This document shows positions 55,786 through 64,000 of a stretch of 64,000 nt of DNA, piece by piece. This stretch comes from Haloprofundus salinisoli (GTDB lineage Archaea; Halobacteriota; Halobacteria; Halobacteriales; Haloferacaceae): positions 1,488,001 through 1,552,000 of the forward strand of contig NZ_CP083663.1 in the NCBI RefSeq assembly GCF_020097815.1, in the 5' to 3' direction. The position numbers and the translations under genes are program-made. Positions within the stretch are counted from its first letter, which is position 1. Each line of letters opens with the position of its first letter. The notes under the pieces were generated by a model, which was not told where the DNA came from, made no database searches, and saw nothing but the letters and a program-made list of their open reading frames with translations.

Positions 55786-56883
55786 ATGGACGAGAGGGTA
55801 CGCGAGCACGCCGAGGTGCTCGTCGACTGGAGCGCGCGCATCGAAGCCGGCGACGACGTTATCGTCAGCGTCGCCGAGGACGCCCACGACCTCGCCGTCG
55901 CCGTCGCCGAGAAACTCGGCGAGCGCGGCGCGAACGTGGTGACGCTGTACGACTCCGCGGAGGTGTCGCGGGCCTACCTGAAGAACCACGACGGCGAGTT
56001 CGACGAGGACCCGGCGCACGAACTCGCACTTCTGGAGAACGCCGACGCCTACCTCCGCCTCGGCGGTGGCCGAAACACGACCGCGACGGCGGACGTGCCC
56101 GGAGAGACCCAGCGCGCGTTCGCCCGCGCACGCGAAGGACCCCGCGAGGCGCGGATGGACACCGACTGGGTGGCGACTGTTCACCCGACGCGCTCGCTCG
56201 CCCAGCAGGCCGGGATGGCCTACGAGGAGTACCAGCGGTTCGTCTACGACGCCGTCCTCCGCGACTGGGAGTCGCTCGCCGACGAGATGACGCAGATGAA
56301 GGAGGTGCTCGACGCCGGCAGCGAAGTCCGAATCGAGAAGGAGCAGACCGACCTGACGATGTCCGTCGAGGGCCGGACCGCCGTGAACTCCGCCGCCTCC
56401 GTCGCCTACGACTCGCACAACCTCCCGTCGGGCGAGGTCTTCACGGCTCCGTACGCCACCGAGGGCGAGGTGTACTTCGACGTGCCGATGACTATCCAGA
56501 GCAAGCGTCTCACCGACGTCCACCTCGCGTTCGAGGCGGGCGAGGTCGTCGACTTCAGCGCCGGCCAGAACGAGGGCGTGCTCGCGGACATCCTCGACAC
56601 CGACGAGGGCGCGCGTCGCCTCGGCGAACTCGGCATCGGGATGAACCGCGGCATCGACCGCTTCACCGACAGTATCCTCTTCGACGAGAAGATGGGCGAC
56701 ACCGTCCATCTCGCGGTCGGCCGGGCGTACGACTCCTGTCTCCCCGAGGGCGAAGCGGGCAACCAGTCGGCGGTCCACGTCGACATGATCACCGACATGA
56801 GCGAGGACTCGCGGCTGCTCGTCGACGGTGAAGTCGTCCAGCGAAACGGAACGTTCCGGTGGGAGGACGGCTTCGAGGGGTAG
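55786..56883 (+). CDS. M29 family aminopeptidase
   Basis: 365 residues with the leucyl aminopeptidase T/AmpS pattern. The N-terminal domain (VVTLYDSAEVSRA) is followed by a metal-binding C-terminal domain (LPSGEVFTAPY, NEGVLADILDTDEGARRLGELGIGM, the KMGDTVHLAVGRAYDSC segment, and a late AVHVDMI). It releases N-terminal amino acids from peptides with two metal ions. The last 13 codons lie within a 100-bp tandem repeat, so the C-terminal coding end is duplicated downstream. Confidence 0.93.
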   Translation: MDERVREHAEVLVDWSARIEAGDDVIVSVAEDAHDLAVAVAEKLGERGANVVTLYDSAEVSRAYLKNHDGEFDEDPAHELALLENADAYLRLGGGRNTTATADVPGETQRAFARAREGPREARMDTDWVATVHPTRSLAQQAGMAYEEYQRFVYDAVLRDWESLADEMTQMKEVLDAGSEVRIEKEQTDLTMSVEGRTAVNSAASVAYDSHNLPSGEVFTAPYATEGEVYFDVPMTIQSKRLTDVHLAFEAGEVVDFSAGQNEGVLADILDTDEGARRLGELGIGMNRGIDRFTDSILFDEKMGDTVHLAVGRAYDSCLPEGEAGNQSAVHVDMITDMSEDSRLLVDGEVVQRNGTFRWEDGFEG

Positions 56884-57084
56884 TTAGTCTCTTTTTGGTG
56901 CAGATTTTTGCCGAGCGAGTCCCACGAGCGAGGCAAAAAGGTGCAACGGAACGTTCCGGTGGGAGGACGGCTTCGAGGGGTAGTTAGTCTCTTTTTGGTG
57001 CAGATTTTTGCCGAGCGAGTCCCACGAGCGAGGCAAAAAGGTGCAACGGAACGTTCCGGTGGGAGGGCGGCTTCGAGGGGTAGT
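56845..57084. repeat. 100-bp tandem repeat, 2.4 copies
   Basis: Units at 56845-56944, 56945-57044 and partial 57045-57084. Period is exactly 100, with one substitution (A to G) in the partial copy. Each unit starts with the last codons and stop of the aminopeptidase gene, then an inverted repeat TTTTTGCC...GGCAAAAA that looks like a two-way terminator. Confidence 0.95.
56911..56940. terminator. Bidirectional terminator-like inverted repeat (first copy; second at 57011-57040)
   Basis: TTTTTGCC and GGCAAAAA can form a stem flanked by T or A runs on each strand, between convergent genes. The sequence is duplicated 100 bp downstream. Confidence 0.55.
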
Positions 57085-57094
57085 CGTCCGCGCC

Positions 57095-57454
57095 CTACCG
57101 ACTCCCGTCGTTCGACTCGTCTTTGTCGACGTTGATGCTGAGCGGTCCGCTCCGGTCGTTCTCTTCTTGGTCGCCGCCGAGGAGCCTCGACCGGAGGTCG
57201 TCGGTGAACGACTGGACCTGGTCGCGGACGGTCTTGACCTCCTCTTCGAACCGCTCGACCGTTCGCTCGACGTGATACACCCGCGTCGCCGGGATTCGGC
57301 GGACGATGTCGCGGCCCTCGTTGTCCTCGCCGACTTTCACCAGCCAGTGGTCCTGGAAGTACGCGACGTGTTCGTTCTGGACGTTCTGTTCGATCGTCTC
57401 GCCGTCGGGGTCTTCGTACACTATCGTCGCCTCTCCGAGCTCTTTGTCGACCAT
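57095..57454 (-). CDS. Conserved haloarchaeal protein of unknown function
   Basis: 119 residues from MVDKELGEATIVYEDPDGET, with a beta-rich first half (VAYFQDHWLVKVGEDNEGRD, IPATRVYHVERTVERFEEEV) and a charged tail predicted coiled-coil. No motif indicates function. Convergent with the aminopeptidase gene over the tandem repeat. Confidence 0.78.
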   Translation of the reverse strand: MVDKELGEATIVYEDPDGETIEQNVQNEHVAYFQDHWLVKVGEDNEGRDIVRRIPATRVYHVERTVERFEEEVKTVRDQVQSFTDDLRSRLLGGDQEENDRSGPLSINVDKDESNDGSR

Positions 57455-57540
57455 AGGTAAGAGTGAGCGCCCAGACACGAAGTAGTGTGGGTCGCCGCGA
57501 GACGGTCGGTGTCGCTGACGCGCCGAGACGCGGCTCTCGA

Positions 57541-58272
57541 CTACTCCTGTTTCGGTTCGTGGACGTGCCCACACTCGGGGCACTCCACCTCTTCGGCACG
57601 CAGCTGGGCGCTCGACTGGCGGACCTCGCGCATGACGCTCGAAATCCGCTCCTCGGCGTCGAGTTCCTCGGCGACCGCCAAGTCGACACCTTCGACCTCC
57701 AGGAGGAACTTGGCGATTTCGGTCACCTCGTACATCGTCTCGTCCAACTCTTCGGCCGTGAAGAAGCCGCTCATCGCGCCGTAGAGGAACGTCGCGCCCG
57801 ACTTCTTCACCTTCCCCTCGAAGGAGGCGCGGGCCTGGTTGACCGCCTGCGGGGTGTACGTGTCGGTCATGAAGGGCACCAGGCGCGGGAGGTTCTCGCC
57901 GATTTTCGTCATCTCGACGCCCGTCTCGGTCCGGAAGTCCGCGCAGAGGCGGGCGATGGCCCACTCGCGGGCGGTGATGTACGTCCGGTCCCGAAGGAAG
58001 CCGTTGACGCGGTCGTACTGCGCGCCGTCCATCTTCTTGAACCGGGCGTACTTCTGGACGTCTTCGGGGACGTCTTCGGCGGCGGTGTCGTCGACGGGTT
58101 CGTGGGCGTCGATGGGGGCGTCGCTCGCCTCGTCGGTCGCTGCTGCGCCGTTTTTCGTCTCGCTCTTCTCCGTCTCCGCCGCGCGTTCGTCGGTCTCGAC
58201 TGCCTCGTCGCGCGCGCCGTTTTCCGTCTCTCGCTCGGGCGACTCCGAGGGCGTCGCGGGGTCGTCTGCCAT
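57541..58272 (-). CDS. DUF5806-like haloarchaeal protein
   Basis: 243 residues from MADDPATPSESPERETENG. A low-complexity acidic N-terminus (1-70) precedes a helical domain (KYARFKKMDGAQYDRVNGFL, DRTYITAREWAIARLCADFR, TEIAKFLLEVEG) and ends with a CPECGHVHEP zinc-ribbon-like motif. Family recalled, function unknown. The Cys pair suggests one zinc site if paired with another protein. It lies 86 bp from the previous minus-strand gene. Confidence 0.72.
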   Translation of the reverse strand: MADDPATPSESPERETENGARDEAVETDERAAETEKSETKNGAAATDEASDAPIDAHEPVDDTAAEDVPEDVQKYARFKKMDGAQYDRVNGFLRDRTYITAREWAIARLCADFRTETGVEMTKIGENLPRLVPFMTDTYTPQAVNQARASFEGKVKKSGATFLYGAMSGFFTAEELDETMYEVTEIAKFLLEVEGVDLAVAEELDAEERISSVMREVRQSSAQLRAEEVECPECGHVHEPKQE

Positions 58273-58426
58273 ACTCCGCCCTTGTGAACCGGGTACAAAA
58301 GGGTTGTCGGCGTCGGCCGAGCGTCGGATACCGGCGGCCCGGTCGGGCGGCGTCGGAGGCCCACGGGCGACCAACCGCCGATTTCGGCGATAACTGTTTT
58401 GGCTTCCGCCTGCAACTGCCCCCCAT

Positions 58427-58795
58427 ATGAAGGTGTTACTGGGAATTGGCGGGAGCGAGGACTCGTATCAGGCGCTCGAACGCACGGTGGAACGAGCGGT
58501 CGCCGCGGACGACGACCTGACCGTCGCCATCGTCGAGAACCCGAACTCGGAGGCGACGCCCGAAGAGATCGAGACGCGCGTCCGCGAGCAGTTAGAGAGC
58601 GCCGCCATCGACGCCGAGATTCGGCACGTCGAGGGTGACCCCGGCAGCAGCCTCGTCGACCTCGCCGAGAGCGGCGGCTTCGACCAGCTCGTCCTCGGCG
58701 GCGGCCAGCGCAGTCCGATGGGCAAGATCAGTATCGGGGGCATCGCCGAGTTCGTGCTCCTGAACTCCCACAAGACGGTGAAACTGGTGCGATGA
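58427..58795 (+). CDS. Short universal stress protein-like
   Basis: 122 residues: MKVLLGIGGSEDSYQALERT, DLTVAIVENPNSEATPEEIE, with a late LVLGGGQRSPMGKISIGGIA instead of the standard G-rich ATP loop. The core resembles UspA, but ATP binding is uncertain. The stop and the next ATG share ATGA. Confidence 0.85.
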   Translation: MKVLLGIGGSEDSYQALERTVERAVAADDDLTVAIVENPNSEATPEEIETRVREQLESAAIDAEIRHVEGDPGSSLVDLAESGGFDQLVLGGGQRSPMGKISIGGIAEFVLLNSHKTVKLVR

Positions 58796-59325
58796 AGCGA
58801 GAGCGTCTCTACCCCGACGAACCGGCGGGACCGTTCGACGCGCCGCCCATCGAGTTCGAGGACCGCGAGGGCCGCTCCATCGAGATTCGCGCCTACGACC
58901 CCGACGGCGACGACTACGAGCGCCTCGTCGAGATGTACGCCGAGTTCGACCCCGCCGACCGCGCGCAGGGCATCCCGCCGGGCCGCGAGGAGCGCATCCG
59001 GTCGTGGCTCGACACGATTCTCGACTCGGACTGTCTGAACGTCGTCGCGTGGCACGGCGACGAGGCGGCGGGCCACGCGACGCTCGTCCCCGACGAGGAC
59101 GCCTACGAACTCGCCATCTTCGTGCTCCAGACGTACCAGCGCGCCGGCATCGGCACCTACCTCATGGAGGCCCTCCTGGGACACGGCCAGACCAGCGGTG
59201 CCGAGAAAGTGTGGCTCACCGTCGAGCGGTGGAACCGCGCGGCCGTCGCGCTCTACAAGAAGATCGGCTTCGAGGTGAGCAACGCCGAGAGTTTCGAGTT
59301 GGAGATGGCACTTCGACTGAACTGA
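58792..59325 (+). CDS. GNAT family N-acetyltransferase
   Basis: 177 residues. The acetyl-CoA binding stretch is VLQTYQRAGIGTYLMEALLG, with VWLTVERWNRAAVALYKKIGF behind. It likely acetylates a small molecule or N-terminus. It overlaps the Usp-like gene by 4 bp (ATGA), suggesting linked function. Confidence 0.92.
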   Translation: MKRERLYPDEPAGPFDAPPIEFEDREGRSIEIRAYDPDGDDYERLVEMYAEFDPADRAQGIPPGREERIRSWLDTILDSDCLNVVAWHGDEAAGHATLVPDEDAYELAIFVLQTYQRAGIGTYLMEALLGHGQTSGAEKVWLTVERWNRAAVALYKKIGFEVSNAESFELEMALRLN

Positions 59326-59443
59326 TCCGACACTGGCCGAGAGACGGCCGAGAGACGATAGAGGGGTCTCGCAGCGCGCTTTCGCCGAACGCGTTCTTCC
59401 GAGAAGCGTACGACTAAGCACGTTACCGCATAGCACTCTGTGT

Positions 59444-60202
59444 ATGACGCGCACATCCGACGTGCTACTGGAGAACCGGACGTGGACGGACGTTGAAGAC
59501 GCACTCGAAGCGGGGACGCGAACCGCGATCATCGCCGTCGGTTCCGTCGAACAGCACGGACCGCACCTCCCGCTCATCATGGACACCCTCGCGGGCGACG
59601 AGCTCTCGCGGCGCATCGCCGAGAAACTCGGCGACGCCTTCGCCACGCCGACGATTCGCCCCGGCTGTTCGGGACACCACATGGAGTTCCCCGGCACGAT
59701 TACGGTTCCGCCGGAGACGCTGATGGAGTTGATTCGGTCGTACTGCCGGTCGCTGGACACCCACGGATTCGAGCATCTCGTGCTCGTGCCGACCCACGGC
59801 GGTAACTTCGCGCCGGTCAACACCGTCGCCCCCGAGCTCGCGCGCGAGCTCGACGCGAACGTCGTCGCACTCGCAGAGCTCGACACGATGATGGAACTGA
59901 TGAACGAGGGTCTGCGCGAGGCGGGCGTCGAGTACGAGGAACCGGTCATTCACGCAGGCGCGGCGGAGACGGCGATGGTGCTGGCCGCCGCCGAAGAACT
60001 CGTCCGAACCGACCGACTGGAACTCGGCCGCGAGGGCGACATCTCCGTCTCGCGGCTGCTCAGCGACGGCTTTGCGGCGATAACGGAGAACGGCGTCCTC
60101 GGCGACCCGCGGGAGGCGACGTCCGAGGCCGGCGAGGCGATCTTCTCGAAACTGACTGACGCGTACGTCGACCGAATCGAGGCCGAACGCGACGCGGTCT
60201 GA
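59444..60202 (+). CDS. Creatininase family amidohydrolase
   Basis: 252 residues with creatininase motifs: VGSVEQHGPHLPLIMDTLAG (metal ligands near residues 34-48), HHMEFPGTITV, THGGNFAPVN. Some archaeal members are formamidases in riboflavin/F420 synthesis (ArfB), so ArfB is a possible identity; substrate otherwise unknown. Single gene. Confidence 0.9.
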   Translation: MTRTSDVLLENRTWTDVEDALEAGTRTAIIAVGSVEQHGPHLPLIMDTLAGDELSRRIAEKLGDAFATPTIRPGCSGHHMEFPGTITVPPETLMELIRSYCRSLDTHGFEHLVLVPTHGGNFAPVNTVAPELARELDANVVALAELDTMMELMNEGLREAGVEYEEPVIHAGAAETAMVLAAAEELVRTDRLELGREGDISVSRLLSDGFAAITENGVLGDPREATSEAGEAIFSKLTDAYVDRIEAERDAV

Positions 60203-60218
60203 TTCGGGCCGAGACGGC

Positions 60219-60671
60219 TCAGACCGACAGTACGGGCTGACTCGCGTACAACAGCACGTACTCGGCGGCCTTCTCCAGCACTTCGCCGGGGTCACCCGAG
60301 ACGGGTTCACGCGGGACGACGATGAAGTCGGCGTCGAGTTCCTCTGCGGTGTCGAGGACCACGCTGCCGGGATGGCGGGTCTTCACGTTCGTCGAGAACC
60401 CGTAGGCCGTCGACGTGGCCACCTCGACGTCACTCGATTCGGCCATCTCTGCGACGTTGTCGGTGAACGCCTCCGTCTCGGTGGCGATCTCGTCTTCCTC
60501 GACGGCACCGGTTTCGATTGCGCGGGCCATCTCCTCGCCGAGCACGTAGACAGCGTGGACGGCAGCGCCGTACTGTTCGGCGATGCCGATGGCGTACTCG
60601 ATGGCGACAGTCGACTCGTCGCTCCCGTCGACCGGTACCAACACGAGGTCGAGTTCCAAGGGCGTCGTCAT
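60219..60671 (-). CDS. Universal stress protein family
   Basis: 150 residues from MTTPLELDLVLVPVDGSDES. Usp fold with N-terminal LVLVPVDGSDES; the C-terminal region (FIVVPREPVSGDPGEVLEKA) departs from the ATP-loop consensus, so it may be a non-ATP-binding Usp. It is divergent from the next Usp gene with a 119-bp gap. Confidence 0.9.
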   Translation of the reverse strand: MTTPLELDLVLVPVDGSDESTVAIEYAIGIAEQYGAAVHAVYVLGEEMARAIETGAVEEDEIATETEAFTDNVAEMAESSDVEVATSTAYGFSTNVKTRHPGSVVLDTAEELDADFIVVPREPVSGDPGEVLEKAAEYVLLYASQPVLSV

Positions 60672-60790
60672 ACCCCTCTCTGGGCGGGCCTGCCTCAAAA
60701 ACGCTCCCCCCGCGCGGACGCGAACGTACACCGCCCCGCGTTCGCTCGGTCGCGCGTGGTTTTATGCCGTGCCCGGGCGAACCCGGCGAT

Positions 60791-61228
60791 ATGTTCGACA
60801 CCATCGTTATCGCGACAGACGGCTCCGAGAGCGTCCGGCGCGCGGTGGCCGTCGCACTCGACTTCGCGGAGACGTTCGACGCGACGGTTCACGCACTCTA
60901 CGTCGTCGACAGCGGGGAAGTCGACTCGTCGCCGGAGCGACTCCGCGAGGAGATGCGCGACGCGCTTCACGAACGCGGCGAGGAGGCGCTCGAAACCGTC
61001 CGCGCGGAGGCGGCCCGCGACGTGACCACCGCCGTCCGCGAGGGCCGCCCCGCGGCCGTCATCGGCGAGTACGCCCGCGAGCACGACGCCGACCTCGTCG
61101 CCACGGGGACGCGCGGCCGCCACGGCGAGAACCGGTTTCTCATCGGCAGCGTCACCGAACGCGTCGTCCGAACCTGCCCGGTTCCCGTGTTGACCGTGCG
61201 ACAACTCGACAGCTCGGAGAGCGCCTGA
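60791..61228 (+). CDS. Universal stress protein family
   Basis: 145 residues from MFDTIVIATDGSESVRRAVA. The ATP loop is present (GTRGRHGENRFLIGSVTERV). Divergent from the preceding minus-strand Usp gene; the two probably share a control region. Confidence 0.94.
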   Translation: MFDTIVIATDGSESVRRAVAVALDFAETFDATVHALYVVDSGEVDSSPERLREEMRDALHERGEEALETVRAEAARDVTTAVREGRPAAVIGEYAREHDADLVATGTRGRHGENRFLIGSVTERVVRTCPVPVLTVRQLDSSESA

Positions 61229-61326
61229 GCCGCGCGTCGGCCCCGTACCGGACGCGCTGTTCACCTCCTCTCCTCTCTTTTCCGACCTCTCGTCTCTCGG
61301 CGTCGACGTCCGCGAGTCGTCCGCCG

Positions 61327-61767
61327 CTACTCGTCGTCGACGAGCAGCTCGACGACAGGCGCGTCGGGTTCGTCGCGCTCTCGCGCCGCGAGCAGTTGCC
61401 ACCGCGTGACGACGCCGGCGAGGCGGTCTGCGTCGTCGACGACCAACACGAACCGCTCCTCGGAGTCGAGCGCGCGTTCGAGACACGTTTCGGTCGGAAC
61501 GCTCGCCCCGACGACCAGCGGCTTCTCTGGGGTGAGGTCACCGACCGTCTCGGGCGCCAGCGGGTCCGCCTCGTCGCGTCGCACCTGTCGCGGACTGTAC
61601 ACGCCGAGCGGCCGTTCGCCGTCCAGTACGACGACGCACCCGCTCGGGTCGAGTCCGTCGGCCAGCGCGGCCAACGGCGTCCGCTGCGATACTCCGTAGA
61701 CGGGTAACCCCAACGTCGGTTCGCCCGGCTCTCCGCCGGGTCGACCGCCCTGCACACTCTCTGACAT
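61327..61767 (-). CDS. CBS-domain protein
   Basis: 146 residues with two CBS-like halves (about 20-80, VYGVSQRTPLAALADGLD...PLGVYSPRQV; 85-135, DRLAGVVTRWQLLAA). Function by analogy is nucleotide-sensing. Near the Usp genes, which also bind nucleotides. Confidence 0.85.
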   Translation of the reverse strand: MSESVQGGRPGGEPGEPTLGLPVYGVSQRTPLAALADGLDPSGCVVVLDGERPLGVYSPRQVRRDEADPLAPETVGDLTPEKPLVVGASVPTETCLERALDSEERFVLVVDDADRLAGVVTRWQLLAARERDEPDAPVVELLVDDE

Positions 61768-62039
61768 CGGTTCTGCCTTCGGACTGTCAGACGTTAGTTA
61801 CTGACTGGCTACTGTTTGTGTCAACGAATGCTTTATCTCCCGTTTGACGCGTGGCGGTCGCTCGCGGTACTCTCGAAAATCCGATGCCGAGGAGGCGGTC
61901 GGACACGCGCTTCGCTTCTGACAGTGGTAGATTCGGCTCGGGTGTGATCGAATCGCGGGGGTTGAGAGATTCTCCGGCTTCTGCTCGCCGACGCTCGCCA
62001 AATCACCGCCGTTTTCACCTCGCCGCACTTCGGTCCCCT
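61768..62039. other. Gap between CBS and DHH genes
   Basis: 272 bp with a moderately AT-rich part near 61797-61845. No gene seen; it should hold both promoters. Confidence 0.5.
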
Positions 62040-63281
62040 ATGGACGACGACCTCATCGACTCCGGACTGCTCCCCCTCTCGCGGAAATCGCTCCTTCCCG
62101 GGACGGGCTTTTTCTACCCCGACTCGCTCGACGAAGAGCGCGCCGACGAACGCGTCAAAGAGGCCGTCGAGGGCGCCGAAGCCGTCGTCGTCGCCGACCT
62201 CGACGCCGACGGACTCGGCTGTGCGGCGCTGATTCGAGAACTGTACGACGCGGCGCTCGACCCCGAACCGTTCCTCGCGGATATCGAACGCCGTCTCGAA
62301 GACGACGATCCCGTCGCCGACAAGGAGGACGAAGACGAGGAAGCCGACGAAGACGCGGCGCTCGACTCGTCGGTAGCGCTCGTCGGTGCCGGGCCGCACA
62401 ACGTCGAGGACGCGCTCGAACGCGTCGCGGAGTACGCCGACGACGGTATCGACGTCTACGTCTGCGACCTCTGCCCCGACAAGTACGAGTACGTCGAGGA
62501 GGCGCTCGAATCGCTCGTCGCTCACGTCGACAGCGTCCGGTGGTTCGACCACCACCAGTGGGGCGACGACGTCGCGGCGGCGGTCCGGGAAGCGGGCGTC
62601 GACCTCGTCGTCGGCGACTCCGACGAGGAGTGTACGACCGACGTGGCGCTTCGCTCGCTCGACTACGACTTCTCCGAGCAGTTCGAGGAACTCGCCGCGG
62701 TGACGCGCGACCACGACCTCTGGATCCGCGAGGACGCCCGAAGCGACGACCTCGCCGACTACGCCTACTGGGTCGGCAACGAGGAGTACGTCGCCATCGT
62801 CGCCGCCTACGGCGCGGACCTCCCCGAGCAGGCGCTGGCGTACGTCGAACACCGACGCGTCGAGAAAGGACAACTCATCGAGCTCGCCGTCTCGCGGGCG
62901 GAGTTCAAGCGCGTCGGCGAGTGGACCGTCGGCGTCACCTACGGCCGCTGCTCGCAGAACGAAGTCGCCGAGGCGCTCCGCGAACAGGGTGCCGACGCCG
63001 CGGTCATCGTCAAACCCGCCGGGAGCGCGAGCATCCGCGGCTCCGAGAGCTTCGAGCGCGCGCACGAAGTCGCCGCCTACGTCGACGGCGGCGGCCACCC
63101 GCGCGCGGCGGGCTGTAAGCCCGACATCTACGACGACATGCTCGACTACGCGAACCACTGGAGCACGCAGGGCAGCGCGGCGAAACGCGTCATCTTGGCC
63201 GCCTTCGAGCGCGTCGCCGAAACAGCCGAAGAAGAGGAAGAAGCGGAACCCGAAGACGAAGGCGTCGAGACCGAACTGTGA
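62040..63281 (+). CDS. DHH superfamily phosphoesterase (RecJ-like)
   Basis: 413 residues from MDDDLIDSGLLPLSRKSLLP. Asp ligands in ADLDADGLG (D53, D55, D57), the DHH signature in WFDHHQWG near residue 165, and a DHHA1 domain with GGGHPRAAG near residue 350. An acidic insert (about 88-112) is a halophilic linker. Archaeal RecJ-like nucleases/GINS-associated nucleases or RNA phosphoesterases share this form, so activity is uncertain between DNA and RNA. Confidence 0.9.
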   Translation: MDDDLIDSGLLPLSRKSLLPGTGFFYPDSLDEERADERVKEAVEGAEAVVVADLDADGLGCAALIRELYDAALDPEPFLADIERRLEDDDPVADKEDEDEEADEDAALDSSVALVGAGPHNVEDALERVAEYADDGIDVYVCDLCPDKYEYVEEALESLVAHVDSVRWFDHHQWGDDVAAAVREAGVDLVVGDSDEECTTDVALRSLDYDFSEQFEELAAVTRDHDLWIREDARSDDLADYAYWVGNEEYVAIVAAYGADLPEQALAYVEHRRVEKGQLIELAVSRAEFKRVGEWTVGVTYGRCSQNEVAEALREQGADAAVIVKPAGSASIRGSESFERAHEVAAYVDGGGHPRAAGCKPDIYDDMLDYANHWSTQGSAAKRVILAAFERVAETAEEEEEAEPEDEGVETEL

Positions 63282-63323
63282 GGCGTCGAACGGCGCGACG
63301 CGATTAGCTCGGGCTCTCGCCTC

Positions 63324-64000
63324 TCACATCTGTAGGCGCTTGCTCTCTGGGTCGAGGTCGCTCCACGAGACGCTTCCGGCGTCGACGATGGCGTCGGGGT
63401 CAAGCGCGGGGTCGGCGAGCACCGTCGCCGACGTCTGGAACGGCGGCCGCAGTTCGCCGTGGGCGGGGTCCTCCATCGACACCGGGTCGGCGCCGGGGCC
63501 GCTGGCTTCGCCGACGACGGCGCGGAACGCCATGCCGTACGGTTCGTGCGGGGCGCAGTAGAGGTCGTAGACGCCGGGCGTCTCGAACCTGTAGAGCCAG
63601 TACGTGCCTGCGCCGAGCACGGGCGAAGAGATCGCGGGTACGCCGTCGGGAACGCGCTGGGTCCGTCCGAGCTGCGGGTGGTAAGCGGTGATCGTGTGGT
63701 CGGGCGTCCCGAGCGTGAACTGGACGACGTCGTCCGGTTCGACGAGGAGCCCGGCCGGTTCGAAGTAGAACTCGGGGACGGGCGCTCCCTCCCGGGGAGC
63801 GATGAGCAGTTGGACCTCGTGGTCCGGCTCGACGGGCGGGGTGGCGTCCAACGAACGACCGACGTATCCGAACTGCGCATCGAGTTCCTCGCCGGAGTCG
63901 GTCGCCTGCGGGCTGTCGGCCTCCGCTTGCGACACGCAACCAGCGGCCGCGACCGCCGCCCCGACTCCGAGCGCCGCTAACAGCGAGCGGCGCGAGAGGG
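63324..64000 (-). CDS. Halocyanin-like cupredoxin lipoprotein (N-terminus truncated by window edge)
   Basis: The frame is open to the window end. It starts SRRSLLAALGVGAAVAAAGC, a twin-arginine signal with lipobox, and continues for about 200 mature residues. Type I copper ligands are visible: His in DHTITAYHP, then Cys, His and Met in YDLYCAPHEPYGMAF. It is an exported, lipid-anchored blue copper protein that may carry electrons at the membrane. A GTG at 63935 is internal. Confidence 0.9.
   Translation of the reverse strand, partial: LSRRSLLAALGVGAAVAAAGCVSQAEADSPQATDSGEELDAQFGYVGRSLDATPPVEPDHEVQLLIAPREGAPVPEFYFEPAGLLVEPDDVVQFTLGTPDHTITAYHPQLGRTQRVPDGVPAISSPVLGAGTYWLYRFETPGVYDLYCAPHEPYGMAFRAVVGEASGPGADPVSMEDPAHGELRPPFQTSATVLADPALDPDAIVDAGSVSWSDLDPESKRLQM

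Overview
The window is about 64 kb of haloarchaeal chromosome. GC is high, proteins are very acidic (Asp/Glu rich), many genes show leaderless promoters (a TATA-like box about 25-30 bp before the start codon), and the rRNA operon has the order 16S-tRNA-Ala-23S-5S-tRNA-Cys. The 16S sequence, a PGF-CTERM surface protein, MC1 and the 2-oxoacid dehydrogenase gene order suggest a member of the Haloferacales (Haloferax/Halogeometricum relatives). The genus cannot be fixed by eye.

Layout. 1-3.9 kb: end of a prepilin peptidase, hisI, a coiled-coil protein, a phosphoglucosamine/phosphomannomutase. 3.9-9.1 kb: a minus-strand E1alpha-E1beta-E2-E3 2-oxoacid dehydrogenase operon; lipoyl synthase lies a little further on at 11.2-12.1 kb. 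12.2-15.8 kb: a tightly overlapping trehalose operon (small protein-otsA-otsB) divergent from a Bat-type HTH regulator. 15.9-24.6 kb: MATE exporter, Hel308-like helicase, HAD phosphatase, a Thr/Pro/Asp-rich surface protein and an ABC exporter with TetR regulator. 24.7-38.8 kb: an information-processing block (NucS-N/zinc-ribbon protein, endA, trpS, pheST, valS) mixed with amino-acid enzymes. 38.9-40.8 kb: pyrD, an AbrB-like protein and chromosomal protein MC1. 40.8-46.8 kb: the rRNA operon with at least four tandem promoters, a spacer promoter and long processing stems.

From 46.8 to 49.1 kb there is a lower-GC, gene-poor stretch with two probably acquired genes. After it come a membrane protein, Usp proteins, a PD-(D/E)XK-like protein beside tRNA-Arg, a membrane-anchored [2Fe-2S] ferredoxin, gnd, CBS proteins, an M29 aminopeptidase whose 3' end lies in a 100-bp tandem repeat, a GNAT protein, a creatininase-family amidohydrolase, two more Usp genes, a DHH phosphoesterase and, at the edge, a cupredoxin lipoprotein.

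The most striking observation is a 27-codon open frame ending Phe-Gly-Phe-Phe-Phe-Thr-Ala-Ala between a leaderless promoter and pheST. Its stop codon lies in the loop of a GC hairpin. It looks like an archaeal counterpart of bacterial phe leader-peptide attenuation and is the best candidate here for an undescribed regulatory system. Other points of interest are the tRNA-Arg repeat beside the nuclease-like gene, the nuclease-less NucS N-domain with four zinc ribbons, the E2 with two binding domains, and the tandem repeat at the aminopeptidase end.
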